A stretch of DNA of 64,000 bases from SVFI01 sp045535935 (GTDB lineage Bacteria > Bacillota > Clostridia > Lachnospirales > Lachnospiraceae). Below the pieces are notes generated by a model. The model did no database searches. It was given only the letters and a program-made list of their open reading frames with translations, and was not told the origin of the DNA. Below are positions 1-7,937 of this stretch, piece by piece. How positions within the stretch are numbered: position 1 is the first letter of the stretch; each line of letters opens with the position of its first letter. Location of the stretch: positions 1 to 64,000 of the forward strand of contig JAZSMO010000023.1 in NCBI GenBank assembly GCA_045535935.1, written 5' to 3'. The position numbers were made by a program, and so were the translations under genes.

Positions 1-34
1 GCAGAGTACCAGCCTGAAAAAGGCGAAACACTAT

Positions 35-106
35 GGCCCCATGGTCAAGCGGTTAAGACATCGCCCTTTCACGGCGGTAACACGGGTTCGATTCCCGTTG
101 GGGTCA
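35..106 (+). tRNA. tRNA-Glu (anticodon UUC)
   Basis: Cloverleaf of 72 nt. The acceptor arms GGCCCCA and TGGGGTC pair, with one G-U. The T arm carries GGTTCGATTCC and the anticodon loop reads CTTTCAC with anticodon TTC. The CCA end is not encoded. It is the first of six clustered tRNA genes on the same strand. Confidence 0.95.
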
Positions 107-115
107 TTTACATAT

Positions 116-188
116 GCCGATGTGGCTCAATTGGCAGAGCAGCTGATTTGTAATCAGCAGGTTATCGGTTCGAGTCCGATCATCGGCT
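116..188 (+). tRNA. tRNA-Thr (anticodon UGU)
   Basis: Cloverleaf of 73 nt. Acceptor arms GCCGATG and CATCGGC pair. The anticodon stem CTGAT/ATCAG encloses a loop with TGT, and the T loop is GGTTCGAGTCC. CCA is not encoded. It lies 9 nt after tRNA-Glu, so the cluster is probably one transcript. Confidence 0.95.
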
Positions 189-206
189 TTAAACCAAAAG
201 GGTTTT

Positions 207-280
207 GGACCTTTAGCTCAGTTGGTTAGAGCAACCGGCTCATAACCGGTCGGTCCAGGGTTCGAGTCCCCGAAGGTCCA
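207..280 (+). tRNA. tRNA-Met (anticodon CAU), elongator type
   Basis: Cloverleaf of 74 nt with acceptor arms GGACCTT/AAGGTCC, anticodon stem ACCGG/CCGGT and loop CTCATAA (anticodon CAT). The first acceptor pair is G-C, not the mismatch of initiator tRNA, so this is an elongator Met. A lysidine-modified Ile tRNA also has a CAT anticodon and is not fully excluded. Confidence 0.9.
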
Positions 281-319
281 CTTGCTTTATAGCATTAATT
301 AAATAATACAAATGATTAT

Positions 320-393
320 GGCCCAGTGGCTCAGTTGGTTAGAGCGCCGCCCTGTCACGGCGGAGGTCGTCGGGTCGAGTCCGATCTGGGTCG
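320..393 (+). tRNA. tRNA-Asp (anticodon GUC)
   Basis: Cloverleaf of 74 nt. Acceptor arms GGCCCAG/CTGGGTC contain a G-U pair. The anticodon stem CCGCC/GGCGG encloses CTGTCAC with anticodon GTC, and the discriminator base is G, as expected for Asp tRNA. The spacer from the Met tRNA is about 40 nt. Confidence 0.95.
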
Positions 394-420
394 TTTGTAT
401 GTATAACAACATATGAAAAC

Positions 421-493
421 GGGATCTTAGCTCAGCTGGGAGAGCATCTGCCTTACAAGCAGAGGGTCACAGGTTCGAGCCCTGTAGGTCCCA
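421..493 (+). tRNA. tRNA-Val (anticodon UAC)
   Basis: Cloverleaf of 73 nt with acceptor arms GGGATCT/AGGTCCC, anticodon stem TCTGC/GCAGA and loop CTTACAA (anticodon TAC). The T loop GGTTCGAGCCC is intact and the discriminator is A. Confidence 0.95.
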
Positions 494-522
494 TTAACAA
501 TGTATAGTCATATACATTGTGG

Positions 523-606
523 GCCCGCGTGGCGGAACTGGCAGACGCGCAGGACTTAAAATCCTGTTGTAGCGATACAGTACCGGTTCGATTCCGGTCG
601 CGGGCA
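523..606 (+). tRNA. tRNA-Leu (anticodon UAA)
   Basis: Class II cloverleaf of 84 nt with a long variable arm. Acceptor arms GCCCGCG/CGCGGGC pair fully, the anticodon stem AGGAC... surrounds TTAAAAT with anticodon TAA, and the T arm is GGTTCGATTCC. It is the last gene of the cluster, followed by a terminator. Confidence 0.95.
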
Positions 607-617
607 CGAAGAAATGT

Positions 618-657
618 GGAGGAAACGCAGTATTTAGCAGTGTTTCCTTCTTTTTTA
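618..657 (+). terminator. Intrinsic terminator of the tRNA cluster
   Basis: The arms GGAAAC (621-626) and GTTTCC (642-647) extend outward by further A-T, G-U and G-C pairs and are followed by a T-rich tract. It sits just after tRNA-Leu. Confidence 0.75.
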
Positions 658-720
658 TTTGGGGAAATTGTATGTACGTGTATGTACACTGCATAAATAC
701 TGTGTTTTAGCTGTTGACAA

Positions 721-749
721 TTGTAGTATAAACTGACACATGATATAAT
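721..749 (+). promoter_or_regulatory. Sigma-A type promoter for the 774 gene
   Basis: A perfect -10 TATAAT lies at 744-749. At 17 bp spacing the -35 is TTGTAG (721-726). A better -35, TTGACA at 714, is too far away (24 bp). The promoter leads into an AAGGAG ribosome binding site at 761 and ATG at 774. Confidence 0.55.
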
Positions 750-773
750 TGCAAATAAAAAAGGAGACATTAA

Positions 774-1202
774 ATGAAGTGGATATTCAGTACATTTGTT
801 GGGCTGATTAGTGCATACTGTGTTTATTCTATACTGGGTGCATTGACCAATTTGTTGATGGGGCCGTTGTTAGGATATAGGATCATGATATGTTCACTTT
901 GGGGAGTTTCGATAACAAATGTAGATGGTGTGAAAAAAATACAAAAAACAAATTTCTCGTTTCTGCCGGAGGTTTTGTTACATGTGAATGAAAAGGAAAC
1001 GCATTCTAAAAAGCTCATTTTAGAGATTTTCCCTGTTGTACTGGGATTTTCCTTTTGCATAGCTTTAAGTGTGCTATTTGGAGGCGTTAGAGGGCTTCTG
1101 AGGTATATTTTAATTAGTTTTCTGAGTGCGATGGCGGTATTATATTGTTGGCACATATTTATTATTCTTAAAATGGCGGTACATATGAAGGAACATAAAT
1201 AA
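774..1202 (+). CDS. Small integral membrane protein of unknown function
   Basis: 142 aa; I do not recognise the family. Hydrophobic segments are visible near residues 5-28, 30-45, 85-103 and 110-132. A more polar stretch containing KKIQK and NEKETHSKK lies between the two halves, which suggests a three- or four-helix membrane protein with a soluble loop. The start is chosen from AAGGAG 7 nt upstream of ATG and from a good -10 element at 744. It stands alone between the tRNA cluster and ldhA, so its neighbours give no functional clue. Codon use resembles the neighbouring chromosomal genes. Confidence 0.7.
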   Translation: MKWIFSTFVGLISAYCVYSILGALTNLLMGPLLGYRIMICSLWGVSITNVDGVKKIQKTNFSFLPEVLLHVNEKETHSKKLILEIFPVVLGFSFCIALSVLFGGVRGLLRYILISFLSAMAVLYCWHIFIILKMAVHMKEHK

Positions 1203-1290
1203 TTTTGTCACAAATATGGACGAATATGTTGATTTGTTCAAAGAATAAAAACAAGGGATATGAGAATAGTAAGAAAAAGGAGGTTGTCAG

Positions 1291-2283
1291 ATGAAAATTT
1301 TATTTTATGACACGAAGAAATATGATAGAGATTCTTTTGAAAAAGTACTTCCGCAATTTCCGGAAATTGAAATGGATTTTTTGGATACAGATTTATCCGT
1401 GCATACAGCAAGGTTAGCCAAGGGTTACGATGCGGTCTGTGCTTTTGTGAGTTCTGATGTCGGTAAAGATGTAATAAAGGCATTAAAAGAAAAAGGCGTG
1501 AAGCTTATTTTGATGCGATGTGCAGGCTATAACAATGTGGATGTCGACACGGCACAGGAGTGCGGGATTGCGGTATTGCGAGTACCGGGATATTCGCCGG
1601 AAGCGGTTGCAGAGCATGCGATGGCTCTTGCCCTGGCGGTTAATCGAAGAATTCATAAGGGCTATATTAAGGTGCGTGAAAATAACTTCAGTCTTGTGGG
1701 ATTGACAGGGGTTAATTTCTTTCAGAAAACAGCCGGGATTGTCGGTACCGGTAAGATTGGGGCAGCGATGTGTCGTATTTGTCATGGGTTCGGAATGCGG
1801 GTGATTGCGTATGATCTCTATCCGAATAAGGATTTGGATTTTGTGGAGTATGTCGATTTTGATACGTTGCTTGCAGAAAGTGATCTGATTTCTCTGCATT
1901 GTCCGTTAACCGAGGATAATTATCATTTGATCAATACGAATACGATCGAAAAGATGAAGGATGAAGTGATTTTAGTAAATACATCCAGAGGTGCATTGAT
2001 CAAGACCGAGGATTTGATTGCGGGGATTCGCAGCAAGAAATTTTTTGCAGTCGGACTTGATGTATATGAGGAAGAGACTAACAATGTGTTTGAAAACAGG
2101 GAAGATGATATTTTGGAAAATTCAACGACGGCCAGATTATTGTCATTCCCGAATGTAATCGTGACTTCGCATCAAGGTTTTTTGACAGAAGAGGCACTGG
2201 CTTCCATCAGCAGAACAACATTGCAAAATGCAATGGATTATAAAAACGGACAGATGCAGGAGAGTAATAAAGTTACCAAATAG
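1291..2283 (+). CDS. ldhA: D-lactate dehydrogenase (2-hydroxyacid dehydrogenase family)
   Basis: 330 aa, the normal length for the LdhA branch of the D-2-hydroxyacid dehydrogenases. It reduces pyruvate to D-lactate with NADH in the cytoplasm, re-oxidising NADH in fermentation. The nucleotide-binding motif GTGKIG lies at about residues 152-157. The catalytic triad is visible as Arg233 (NTSRGAL), Glu262 (GLDVYEEE) and His294 (TSHQGFLTEEA). Collinear motifs typical of enterobacterial LdhA include RCAGYNNVD, PEAVAEHA and NFSLVGLTG. The start has AAGGAGG 8 nt upstream. The next gene, a beta-glucosidase, begins 34 nt downstream, so the two may be cotranscribed and could link sugar release to fermentation. 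Exact substrate preference is inferred. Confidence 0.9.
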   Translation: MKILFYDTKKYDRDSFEKVLPQFPEIEMDFLDTDLSVHTARLAKGYDAVCAFVSSDVGKDVIKALKEKGVKLILMRCAGYNNVDVDTAQECGIAVLRVPGYSPEAVAEHAMALALAVNRRIHKGYIKVRENNFSLVGLTGVNFFQKTAGIVGTGKIGAAMCRICHGFGMRVIAYDLYPNKDLDFVEYVDFDTLLAESDLISLHCPLTEDNYHLINTNTIEKMKDEVILVNTSRGALIKTEDLIAGIRSKKFFAVGLDVYEEETNNVFENREDDILENSTTARLLSFPNVIVTSHQGFLTEEALASISRTTLQNAMDYKNGQMQESNKVTK

Positions 2284-2317
2284 ACATAAGAGAAACGTAT
2301 ATGAGAGGTATGAGCAG

Positions 2318-4699
2318 ATGGATGTAAACAGAGTATTGAAACAGATGACGTTGGAAGAAAAAGCTCGTCTGGTAAACGGGGCAACATTTTTCGGTATGGC
2401 CGGGATTGAGAGACTTGATATTCCGAGGATACAGCTACTCGATGGTGGAACCGGAATGAATTTTGAGCAGTTGTTCGGCGATATGGCAGATGTCGGGAAT
2501 TTATCTGTAGACAGCACAAACGGAATGGTCGGAAGTACAGCGCTGACACATGTAATAGAATATTATTTCGAACCGGAAAGGTTGTCAGAGAGTGAACTAG
2601 AATTATATTCTTGGATTAAACAACGATTGGAACACAGTTTAAACGGTGTAGATTATGCGCCGGGATGTTTTCCGCCAGGGATTCTGCTGGGGGCGACATG
2701 GAATCCGGAGGTCGTATATAATGTCGGTGAAGCGCTCGGAAAGGAAGCGGGACTGTATGGTGTTCATATTTTATTAGGCTCACCTAATGTGAATATTCAC
2801 AGAGATCCGTTGAACGGAAGGTTGTTTGAGGGTTACTCGGAAGATCCGTGTCTGGTTGCGTCTCTTGCACCGGAGATTGTAAAAGGAGTGCAGAAGAGCG
2901 GTGTTGCAGCTAATGTGAAACATTTTGCGGCAAATAATCAGGAAACAAACCGTGTGGGAATTAATGAGACGATATCGTTAAGAGCTTTGGAGGAGATTTA
3001 TTTTCCGGGATTTAAAGCCTGCGTACAAGCGGGCGGGGTAAAAACGGTAATGAGTGCTTATCCAAGTATAAATGGAATTCCTTGTACGGAAAATAAATGG
3101 CTGCTAACAGAAAAACTTCGAGAAGAATGGGGGTTTGACGGAGTTGTATTATCGGATTGGGGTGCAGTATATCATCCGGTGGAGGCACTTATTGCAGGAA
3201 ATGATTTGGCAATGCCGGGACCGATTCCATGGGAACCGATTGCAAAGGCAGTAGAACAAGGCAAGTTATCGGAAGATGAATTAAATCTTGCAGTTGTGAG
3301 ACTTCTTGAGTTAATAGATTGGATTGCGCACAACTTTAAAAATCCGATAACAGAGGGGATTTCGGCGGTTGAATTAAAAGAAATTACGGACCGGGCAGCA
3401 TACCGGGCAGCATGTGAGGGCATTGTTCTTGTTGAAAATGAAGGAATTCTGCCATTTGATCCGGAAAAAAAGGTCTTTGTAACAGGTACAGGTGCAGCAA
3501 AATTGTTGGAATGTGGCAGTGGAAGTGCCGGAATCACAACAAATCGAACCAGTGATTTGAAAGAAGGATTGCGTGTAACAGAGGAAGAAGATGCAGAACT
3601 TCAAGTTTGTGTCTGTAAGGTGGGCGGAATGGAAGGAAATGACCGTCCGCATATGCATTTAGACAAAGAAGATTTGCAACTGCTTTGTTCTTATGGTGCC
3701 ATCAATCTGAATGAGACACCGGATGACATCAAAAATATGCTCAGCGATGTGCGTGTCAGTGAGAGGAAAAAGGATATAGTCCTTGTTTTAAACGTATGTG
3801 GGCCTGTCGATTTGTCCTATTTAAACAGAGAGGTTGTAAAGGCTGTTTTGATTGTATTCCTTCCGGGAATGGAAGGCGGAAGGGCGATAAAAGACATTTT
3901 GACCGGGAAGGTAAATCCGTCCGGTAAATTGCCGCTTACATTTCCGGTAAAATATGAAGATACGCCGACCTATTTGAACTTTCCGGGAGAAGGATATGAG
4001 GTAAATTACGGCGAAGGAATTTATGTGGGTTACAGATACTATGAGAAGAAAAAGGTAAAACCGCTGTATCCGTTCGGCTATGGTAAGTCTTATACAACTT
4101 TTCAATGTAAAGGCATGAATAATGTGATGGTGAAAGACGAGGGAATATCTTTTAGTGTCACGGTAGAAAATACAGGATCGTATCCGGGAGCGCAGGTGGT
4201 ACAGATTTATGCAGGAGATCCGTATTCTACACTTCCGAAACCGGTCAAAGAACTTGTGGCATTCCGGAAAGTGTTTTTACAGCCGGGAGAGAAAAAGGAA
4301 GTCAGCTTCCGGATTGGAAAAGAACAACTTGCTTCTTATGACGCAGATTTAAAACAATGGATCGTGGAAGAAGGATATTACGATTTTTATGCAGCAACTT
4401 CGTCTGCAACGCAGGATATTTTTGCAAAAGAGAGAATTTATATAGAATGTAGTTCGCCGTATAATTATGGTTGGAATTCGACGGTGAAAACTCTTTATGA
4501 GCGAAGTGAATTAAAGCAGGCACTAAAAGTTCTCTGGAATGCTATGGATTGGGATTGGGGAATTGTCGAGAGTAATTATCAGTATACTCCGAACAAGACA
4601 TTGAGAGAAATCTTGCCGATTCCGGAAAGCGCAGAGTATGAAAAGGAACCATATGCAGTAGAATTTATGCAAAAGGTATCCGCAGTAAAGAAGATGTAA
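2318..4699 (+). CDS. Glycoside hydrolase family 3 beta-glucosidase
   Basis: 793 aa from the start at 2318, chosen because GAGAGG precedes it; an in-frame ATG at 2228 overlaps ldhA and lacks a site. The N-terminal barrel (about residues 1-330) carries family hallmarks: EGYSEDP, NVKHFAANNQE and the nucleophile Asp280 in VLSDWGAV. A second alpha/beta domain (about 380-560) and a C-terminal fibronectin-like domain (PVKELVAFRKVFLQPGEKKE near 640-670) follow, a usual three-domain layout. There is no signal peptide, so it should act in the cytoplasm on imported beta-linked oligosaccharides. The true sugar specificity (glucoside, xyloside or other) cannot be read from the sequence. Confidence 0.9.
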   Translation: MDVNRVLKQMTLEEKARLVNGATFFGMAGIERLDIPRIQLLDGGTGMNFEQLFGDMADVGNLSVDSTNGMVGSTALTHVIEYYFEPERLSESELELYSWIKQRLEHSLNGVDYAPGCFPPGILLGATWNPEVVYNVGEALGKEAGLYGVHILLGSPNVNIHRDPLNGRLFEGYSEDPCLVASLAPEIVKGVQKSGVAANVKHFAANNQETNRVGINETISLRALEEIYFPGFKACVQAGGVKTVMSAYPSINGIPCTENKWLLTEKLREEWGFDGVVLSDWGAVYHPVEALIAGNDLAMPGPIPWEPIAKAVEQGKLSEDELNLAVVRLLELIDWIAHNFKNPITEGISAVELKEITDRAAYRAACEGIVLVENEGILPFDPEKKVFVTGTGAAKLLECGSGSAGITTNRTSDLKEGLRVTEEEDAELQVCVCKVGGMEGNDRPHMHLDKEDLQLLCSYGAINLNETPDDIKNMLSDVRVSERKKDIVLVLNVCGPVDLSYLNREVVKAVLIVFLPGMEGGRAIKDILTGKVNPSGKLPLTFPVKYEDTPTYLNFPGEGYEVNYGEGIYVGYRYYEKKKVKPLYPFGYGKSYTTFQCKGMNNVMVKDEGISFSVTVENTGSYPGAQVVQIYAGDPYSTLPKPVKELVAFRKVFLQPGEKKEVSFRIGKEQLASYDADLKQWIVEEGYYDFYAATSSATQDIFAKERIYIECSSPYNYGWNSTVKTLYERSELKQALKVLWNAMDWDWGIVESNYQYTPNKTLREILPIPESAEYEKEPYAVEFMQKVSAVKKM

Positions 4700-4707
4700 T
4701 AAAAAGT

Positions 4708-4740
4708 AAAGGCAGAACCAGTATAGGTTCTGCCTTTTGT
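4708..4740. terminator. Bidirectional terminator between convergent genes
   Basis: A 12-bp perfect stem, AAAGGCAGAACC (4708-4719) with GGTTCTGCCTTT (4726-4737), has a 6-nt loop. T-rich sequence follows on the plus strand and the A-rich left flank supplies a U tract on the minus strand. It serves the beta-glucosidase and the minus-strand gene at 4741. Confidence 0.85.
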
Positions 4741-5100
4741 TTATTTGTCTTCGGAATCTTCGTCGAAAAATTCTTCGATTGTTTCTGTATCGGAAGCTTC
4801 GTTTTCATCCTCCGGCGTTGCTTCATCGGTACCGTCTTCCACCGTGTCGACCATCGGTTCTGTGTCTTCTTCATCGAATGGTTCTTCTGCGTCGGAAGAA
4901 GTTAAATTGAGAGGTACATATGTGCGTTCTGCAGATTCTGTTCCGTTCTCATAATCTTCATCATCGTCAAAATCATCAAAATCGTCAAAGTCATCTTCAT
5001 CAAATATGTCATTTTCTTTTTTCTTCATGAAATAATATGCGCCTGCGGCTACAGCACCGATAGCAGCACCGAATAGCAATCCTTTTGTAAACTTTTTCAT
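4741..5100 (-). CDS. Small membrane-anchored, Asp/Glu-rich protein
   Basis: 119 aa. The N-terminus MKKFTKGLLFGAAIGAVAAG, continuing into AYYFMKKK, is a short glycine/alanine-rich transmembrane anchor of the YtxH-like kind. The rest is extremely acidic, with DDFDDFDDFDDD-type runs near residues 36-48 and many Glu/Asp/Thr residues to the C-terminus. No catalytic motif is visible and I do not assign a function. The start at 5100 has AAAGGAG upstream. The acidic tail could bind cations or basic proteins; that is only inference. It shares a bidirectional terminator with the beta-glucosidase gene. Confidence 0.75.
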   Translation of the reverse strand: MKKFTKGLLFGAAIGAVAAGAYYFMKKKENDIFDEDDFDDFDDFDDDEDYENGTESAERTYVPLNLTSSDAEEPFDEEDTEPMVDTVEDGTDEATPEDENEASDTETIEEFFDEDSEDK

Positions 5101-5187
5101 ATTGAAACTCCTTTCAAATCCTTTTTTATATTTTAAAATAAATTTAGCAATTATACAAGCAGTTTATGCAGAATTGTCTGCAGATAG

Positions 5188-6009
5188 TCACTTAGGAAGA
5201 TGTTTTGTCCTAAGGTTTGTCGCATAAAAGTAAACAAATTCCATGATTGTCGGAACACCGCGTTCGGAATGAATGCGGGCAGTATAATATTTTAACAGAT
5301 CTTCCGGATCGTTTACACGCCAAGCGCGATTGATAGCATATTGCATGGAACGTTCTATGCTGGCATCGCTTTTCTTGTACTTTGGTCCGAGTTCATTGTA
5401 AATGTTGGCATCGTGATTATATATTTTGATAAGAATAGCATCTGTAAGATATAAATATCCAACGGATTTCGGACTGATTCCGACGAGGTTTAATGCCTCC
5501 TGTACAATAATGCGAAGATCGATATTGTCTGTCGTGGGAGATGTTTTGGATTTCCCGGCAGAGATAGGAATGATGTTGGATGCAGCAGGAGAATTAGTTG
5601 TTGCTAATTTTCCGTTGATGCCATTCATCATCAGAAGAAAGTCAATCACATATTCGGCACTGTAGTCGCTTTCGTATTTTGTCATAATGAAATCGGCGCC
5701 CATGTTTCTTGCTGCTTCATGTGTTGTCTGACTGGAATTGTTGGTGGTGACAAGAAGATACGGACGTGTCGGCATATTCAATTGTTTGACTGCAGACAGG
5801 AATTGGAGACCGTTTCCGCCGCCTTTGTGTAATTCAAGATCGATAATAACAGCATCGGGACAGTTAGACTTCAGCAACTCAAGCGCTTCTGAAACATTGG
5901 AAGTGCATCCGATTAAGGTGACTTGCTCTTGTGTGCTTATGCAATTTTCGATGGCAAGACATTCTTCCGGTTCATCTTCCAAGAGCAAAATAGAGATTTC
6001 CTTTGTCAT
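5188..6009 (-). CDS. Response regulator with receiver and Spo0A-type DNA-binding domain
   Basis: 273 aa. The N-terminal receiver (about residues 5-125) has the acidic pocket LLEDE (residues 10-13), phospho-acceptor Asp57 in VIIDLEL and the Thr/Lys switch residues in LVTTNN and MTKYES. After a Ser/Thr/Pro-rich linker, the C-terminal domain (about 165-270) matches the Spo0A effector fold: LVGISPKSVGYLYLTDAI, then IERSMQYAINRAW, then PTIMEF. It overlaps the kinase stop by 4 bp (ATGA), so kinase and regulator are one operon. The true spo0A is usually beside spoIVB, which is absent here, so this is more likely a Spo0A-like paralogue that reads a specific signal. The spacing and sequence of its DNA site are unknown. 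Confidence 0.85.
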   Translation of the reverse strand: MTKEISILLLEDEPEECLAIENCISTQEQVTLIGCTSNVSEALELLKSNCPDAVIIDLELHKGGGNGLQFLSAVKQLNMPTRPYLLVTTNNSSQTTHEAARNMGADFIMTKYESDYSAEYVIDFLLMMNGINGKLATTNSPAASNIIPISAGKSKTSPTTDNIDLRIIVQEALNLVGISPKSVGYLYLTDAILIKIYNHDANIYNELGPKYKKSDASIERSMQYAINRAWRVNDPEDLLKYYTARIHSERGVPTIMEFVYFYATNLRTKHLPK

Positions 6010-7520
6010 TTGTTTGTTCCTCCGTTTTTTATACTTTTCTCGCCGGGAAGTACGTAGAGATCACCGCGAGTCTGCGTGTTTATAATGTCTTTATGTCGAT
6101 GCGATTGAATGACATAATGATTTTTCTTGTTGAATAAAATTGTGATCTTCTTAGAGAAGATGTTTTGTGTAGTGTCATATTCCTGTATCTGAATGGAGGC
6201 ACGATATTTTTTCTTAAGCCTCCAAATATCCATGAGACCGATACCGCTGCCACCGACGTTTGCATGGGTAGTGTGCTCATGGATTCCGAGAAGATGTAAT
6301 GTTTCAAGTTCAAAAGGGATACCTGTATCGGCAACGGAAATATAAGATTCTTTGTCCAGCTTTCCGAATACAACCTGCAGTTTTGCGTTTGGTACATCTG
6401 TCATGGCAATCAAAGCATTTTCAATCATGTCTGAAAGTAAGTGCGATAAGTCATCCGGGGTAATCTGCTTTGCTAGATGGTCAATTGCCTCGGCGGTATA
6501 TTTGCATGACAATGTGATGTGGTTTGCGCCGGCTTTCTTTTGCATATAAGCTAACATCGCATCGACAGCAACTATTCCGGTTTGAATCAGTTGAACGTTT
6601 TGTTTATCATATTCTTCCAAAATTCCTTTTCTGTCTTGGAATGCGGATTGTAATTGTACGGCTAATTTTTGGCCGTGAGCCTTTGCTTCCGACAGTTCAG
6701 TAAAGTCAGTTTGAAGGAAGTCGTTCACGGCATTTTCCATAGCAGGAATCAGCTTATTGTCTTTATGTATGATTCGTGCCAACGAATTGTTGTCTTCCTG
6801 TAACTTTGCAATGGCAAGATTTTTCTCTTCCAACTCATCATACAACGATTGCAATTCCAACTTTCGAATCTTTTCGATGTAGGACTTGGTGATCATTCTA
6901 CGCCACCATGAAAATAGGAGGATGGCGAGGAGAAAGATGGTTAGGGGAAGGATGTTTCCGTAGATTGCATACGAAGGATAGTTTTCTTTGAAGATTTGAT
7001 ACGTATCTACGGATTTAAAGGTTACTATGCATATACAAATAATAATCCAAAGGTAAATATATTTAGAAGAGGTTATAGTAGCGATTCCGGCTTTTAATCG
7101 TTTACTTTTAAAAATAATATAAATAATAAAAAATGATAGTATGCTACTTATTAGCGCAAGATTTTCAGGAGAAGGCTGTATTTCAAATATATATAATGGT
7201 GTACACAAAAATGCTAATAGTAAAGAACAGATGCTAGTAATGGCATGATAGATTACAAACGTAAACATCGTAGCAACAATTGATAATTCGAGTTTGGGTT
7301 TATATATTAAGATCATAGCAATGCAAAAGAATAAAGAGTAACTAAAAGTAAATAAGTGAGGAATATATTTTAGCATTATAGATGATGTCAAAAAAATCAT
7401 AAAAAGAGCAATACAAAAATGTTTTCGATTGATTTTTTGTATCATGGTTTTTGTGATTAATTTTTGATACAAATATATGTTGCATAAAATGCGCAAAAAA
7501 GTACATACCAATATAGACAT
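6006..7520 (-). CDS. Sensor histidine kinase, GHKL family with polytopic membrane input domain
   Basis: 504 aa. About six hydrophobic helices fill residues 1-215, typical of AgrC-like or peptide-sensing kinases. A coiled segment (ELEEKNLAIAKLQEDNNSLA) leads to RIIHKDNK, whose His is the likely phosphorylation site. The C-terminal ATPase has an N-box (SDMIENALIAM), a G1 region (SVADTGIPFE) and a G2 region (GGSGIGLMDI). It presumably phosphorylates the overlapping Spo0A-like regulator. GGAG precedes the ATG at 7520. An 18-codon peptide gene begins about 110 bp away on the opposite strand, in the divergent position often taken by a pheromone or effector gene. No processing or export gene for a peptide is adjacent. 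Confidence 0.85.
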   Translation of the reverse strand: MSILVCTFLRILCNIYLYQKLITKTMIQKINRKHFCIALFMIFLTSSIMLKYIPHLFTFSYSLFFCIAMILIYKPKLELSIVATMFTFVIYHAITSICSLLLAFLCTPLYIFEIQPSPENLALISSILSFFIIYIIFKSKRLKAGIATITSSKYIYLWIIICICIVTFKSVDTYQIFKENYPSYAIYGNILPLTIFLLAILLFSWWRRMITKSYIEKIRKLELQSLYDELEEKNLAIAKLQEDNNSLARIIHKDNKLIPAMENAVNDFLQTDFTELSEAKAHGQKLAVQLQSAFQDRKGILEEYDKQNVQLIQTGIVAVDAMLAYMQKKAGANHITLSCKYTAEAIDHLAKQITPDDLSHLLSDMIENALIAMTDVPNAKLQVVFGKLDKESYISVADTGIPFELETLHLLGIHEHTTHANVGGSGIGLMDIWRLKKKYRASIQIQEYDTTQNIFSKKITILFNKKNHYVIQSHRHKDIINTQTRGDLYVLPGEKSIKNGGTNK

Positions 7521-7632
7521 TTGATTCTCCTATGTCTTGTAACTAAGAATAATACATAAAAATACACGAAGAAAGACTAATATAAATAAAACTACGATAT
7601 TTGTATTCTCCTTCATAGAGGGAGGTGATATC

Positions 7633-7689
7633 GTGGATTACTTAGAGTGGGTATCAAAACTTTGGGCAGATATTAGAAAATATTTGTAA
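7633..7689 (+). CDS. 18-aa amphipathic micropeptide, divergent from the sensor kinase
   Basis: A GTG start codon lies 7 nt after a perfect GGAGG (7621-7625), within GGAGGTGAT, and the frame runs 18 codons to TAA. The peptide is M-DYLEWVSKLWADIRKYL. Two Trp, alternating hydrophobics and balanced charges give an amphipathic helix when projected. There is no Cys, so it is not a thiolactone AgrD-type precursor, and there is no leader or cleavage motif. It resembles short secreted or membrane-active peptides in general character (phenol-soluble-modulin-like), but I cannot assign a family. Its place opposite a polytopic kinase suggests a signal or a product of that pathway. The strong ribosome binding site is the main reason to call it a gene. 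Confidence 0.6.
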   Translation: MDYLEWVSKLWADIRKYL

Positions 7690-7937
7690 TATCTATTACA
7701 AAGCAAATTAGATTCAAGTCGTTTCTTTAATAATTCAAATTAATAGATTATTGCTATGTTTTAGTTTCAAACATCTTAAATTATATAATACAAAATTTGG
7801 AAATTCAACGAATTGAAAAAGATTGTTGTGGAATGTTCGGCAATTTTGGTGGGTATATAAGAAAAACCAACAAAACCCAACAAAAAATATACAAGAAATT
7901 CCAATATAATAATTTGTAGAAAGTTGTTAGAATGTGT
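7690..7937. other. AT-rich gap between micropeptide and structured RNA
   Basis: No gene with a start and ribosome binding site was found on either strand. A TATAAT at 7905-7910 could be the -10 of the RNA that follows, but no -35 is visible at the right distance. The minus-strand open frame across 7776-8150 has no supportable start and crosses the RNA and its terminator. Confidence 0.4.

Noticed and set aside
207..280. Initiator tRNA-Met
   Set aside because: The first acceptor pair is G-C; an initiator would have a mismatch there.
7801..7920. Plus-strand glycine-rich reading frame with CCGMFGNFGGY, RiPP-like
   Set aside because: No start codon or ribosome binding site at a suitable place; probably chance.
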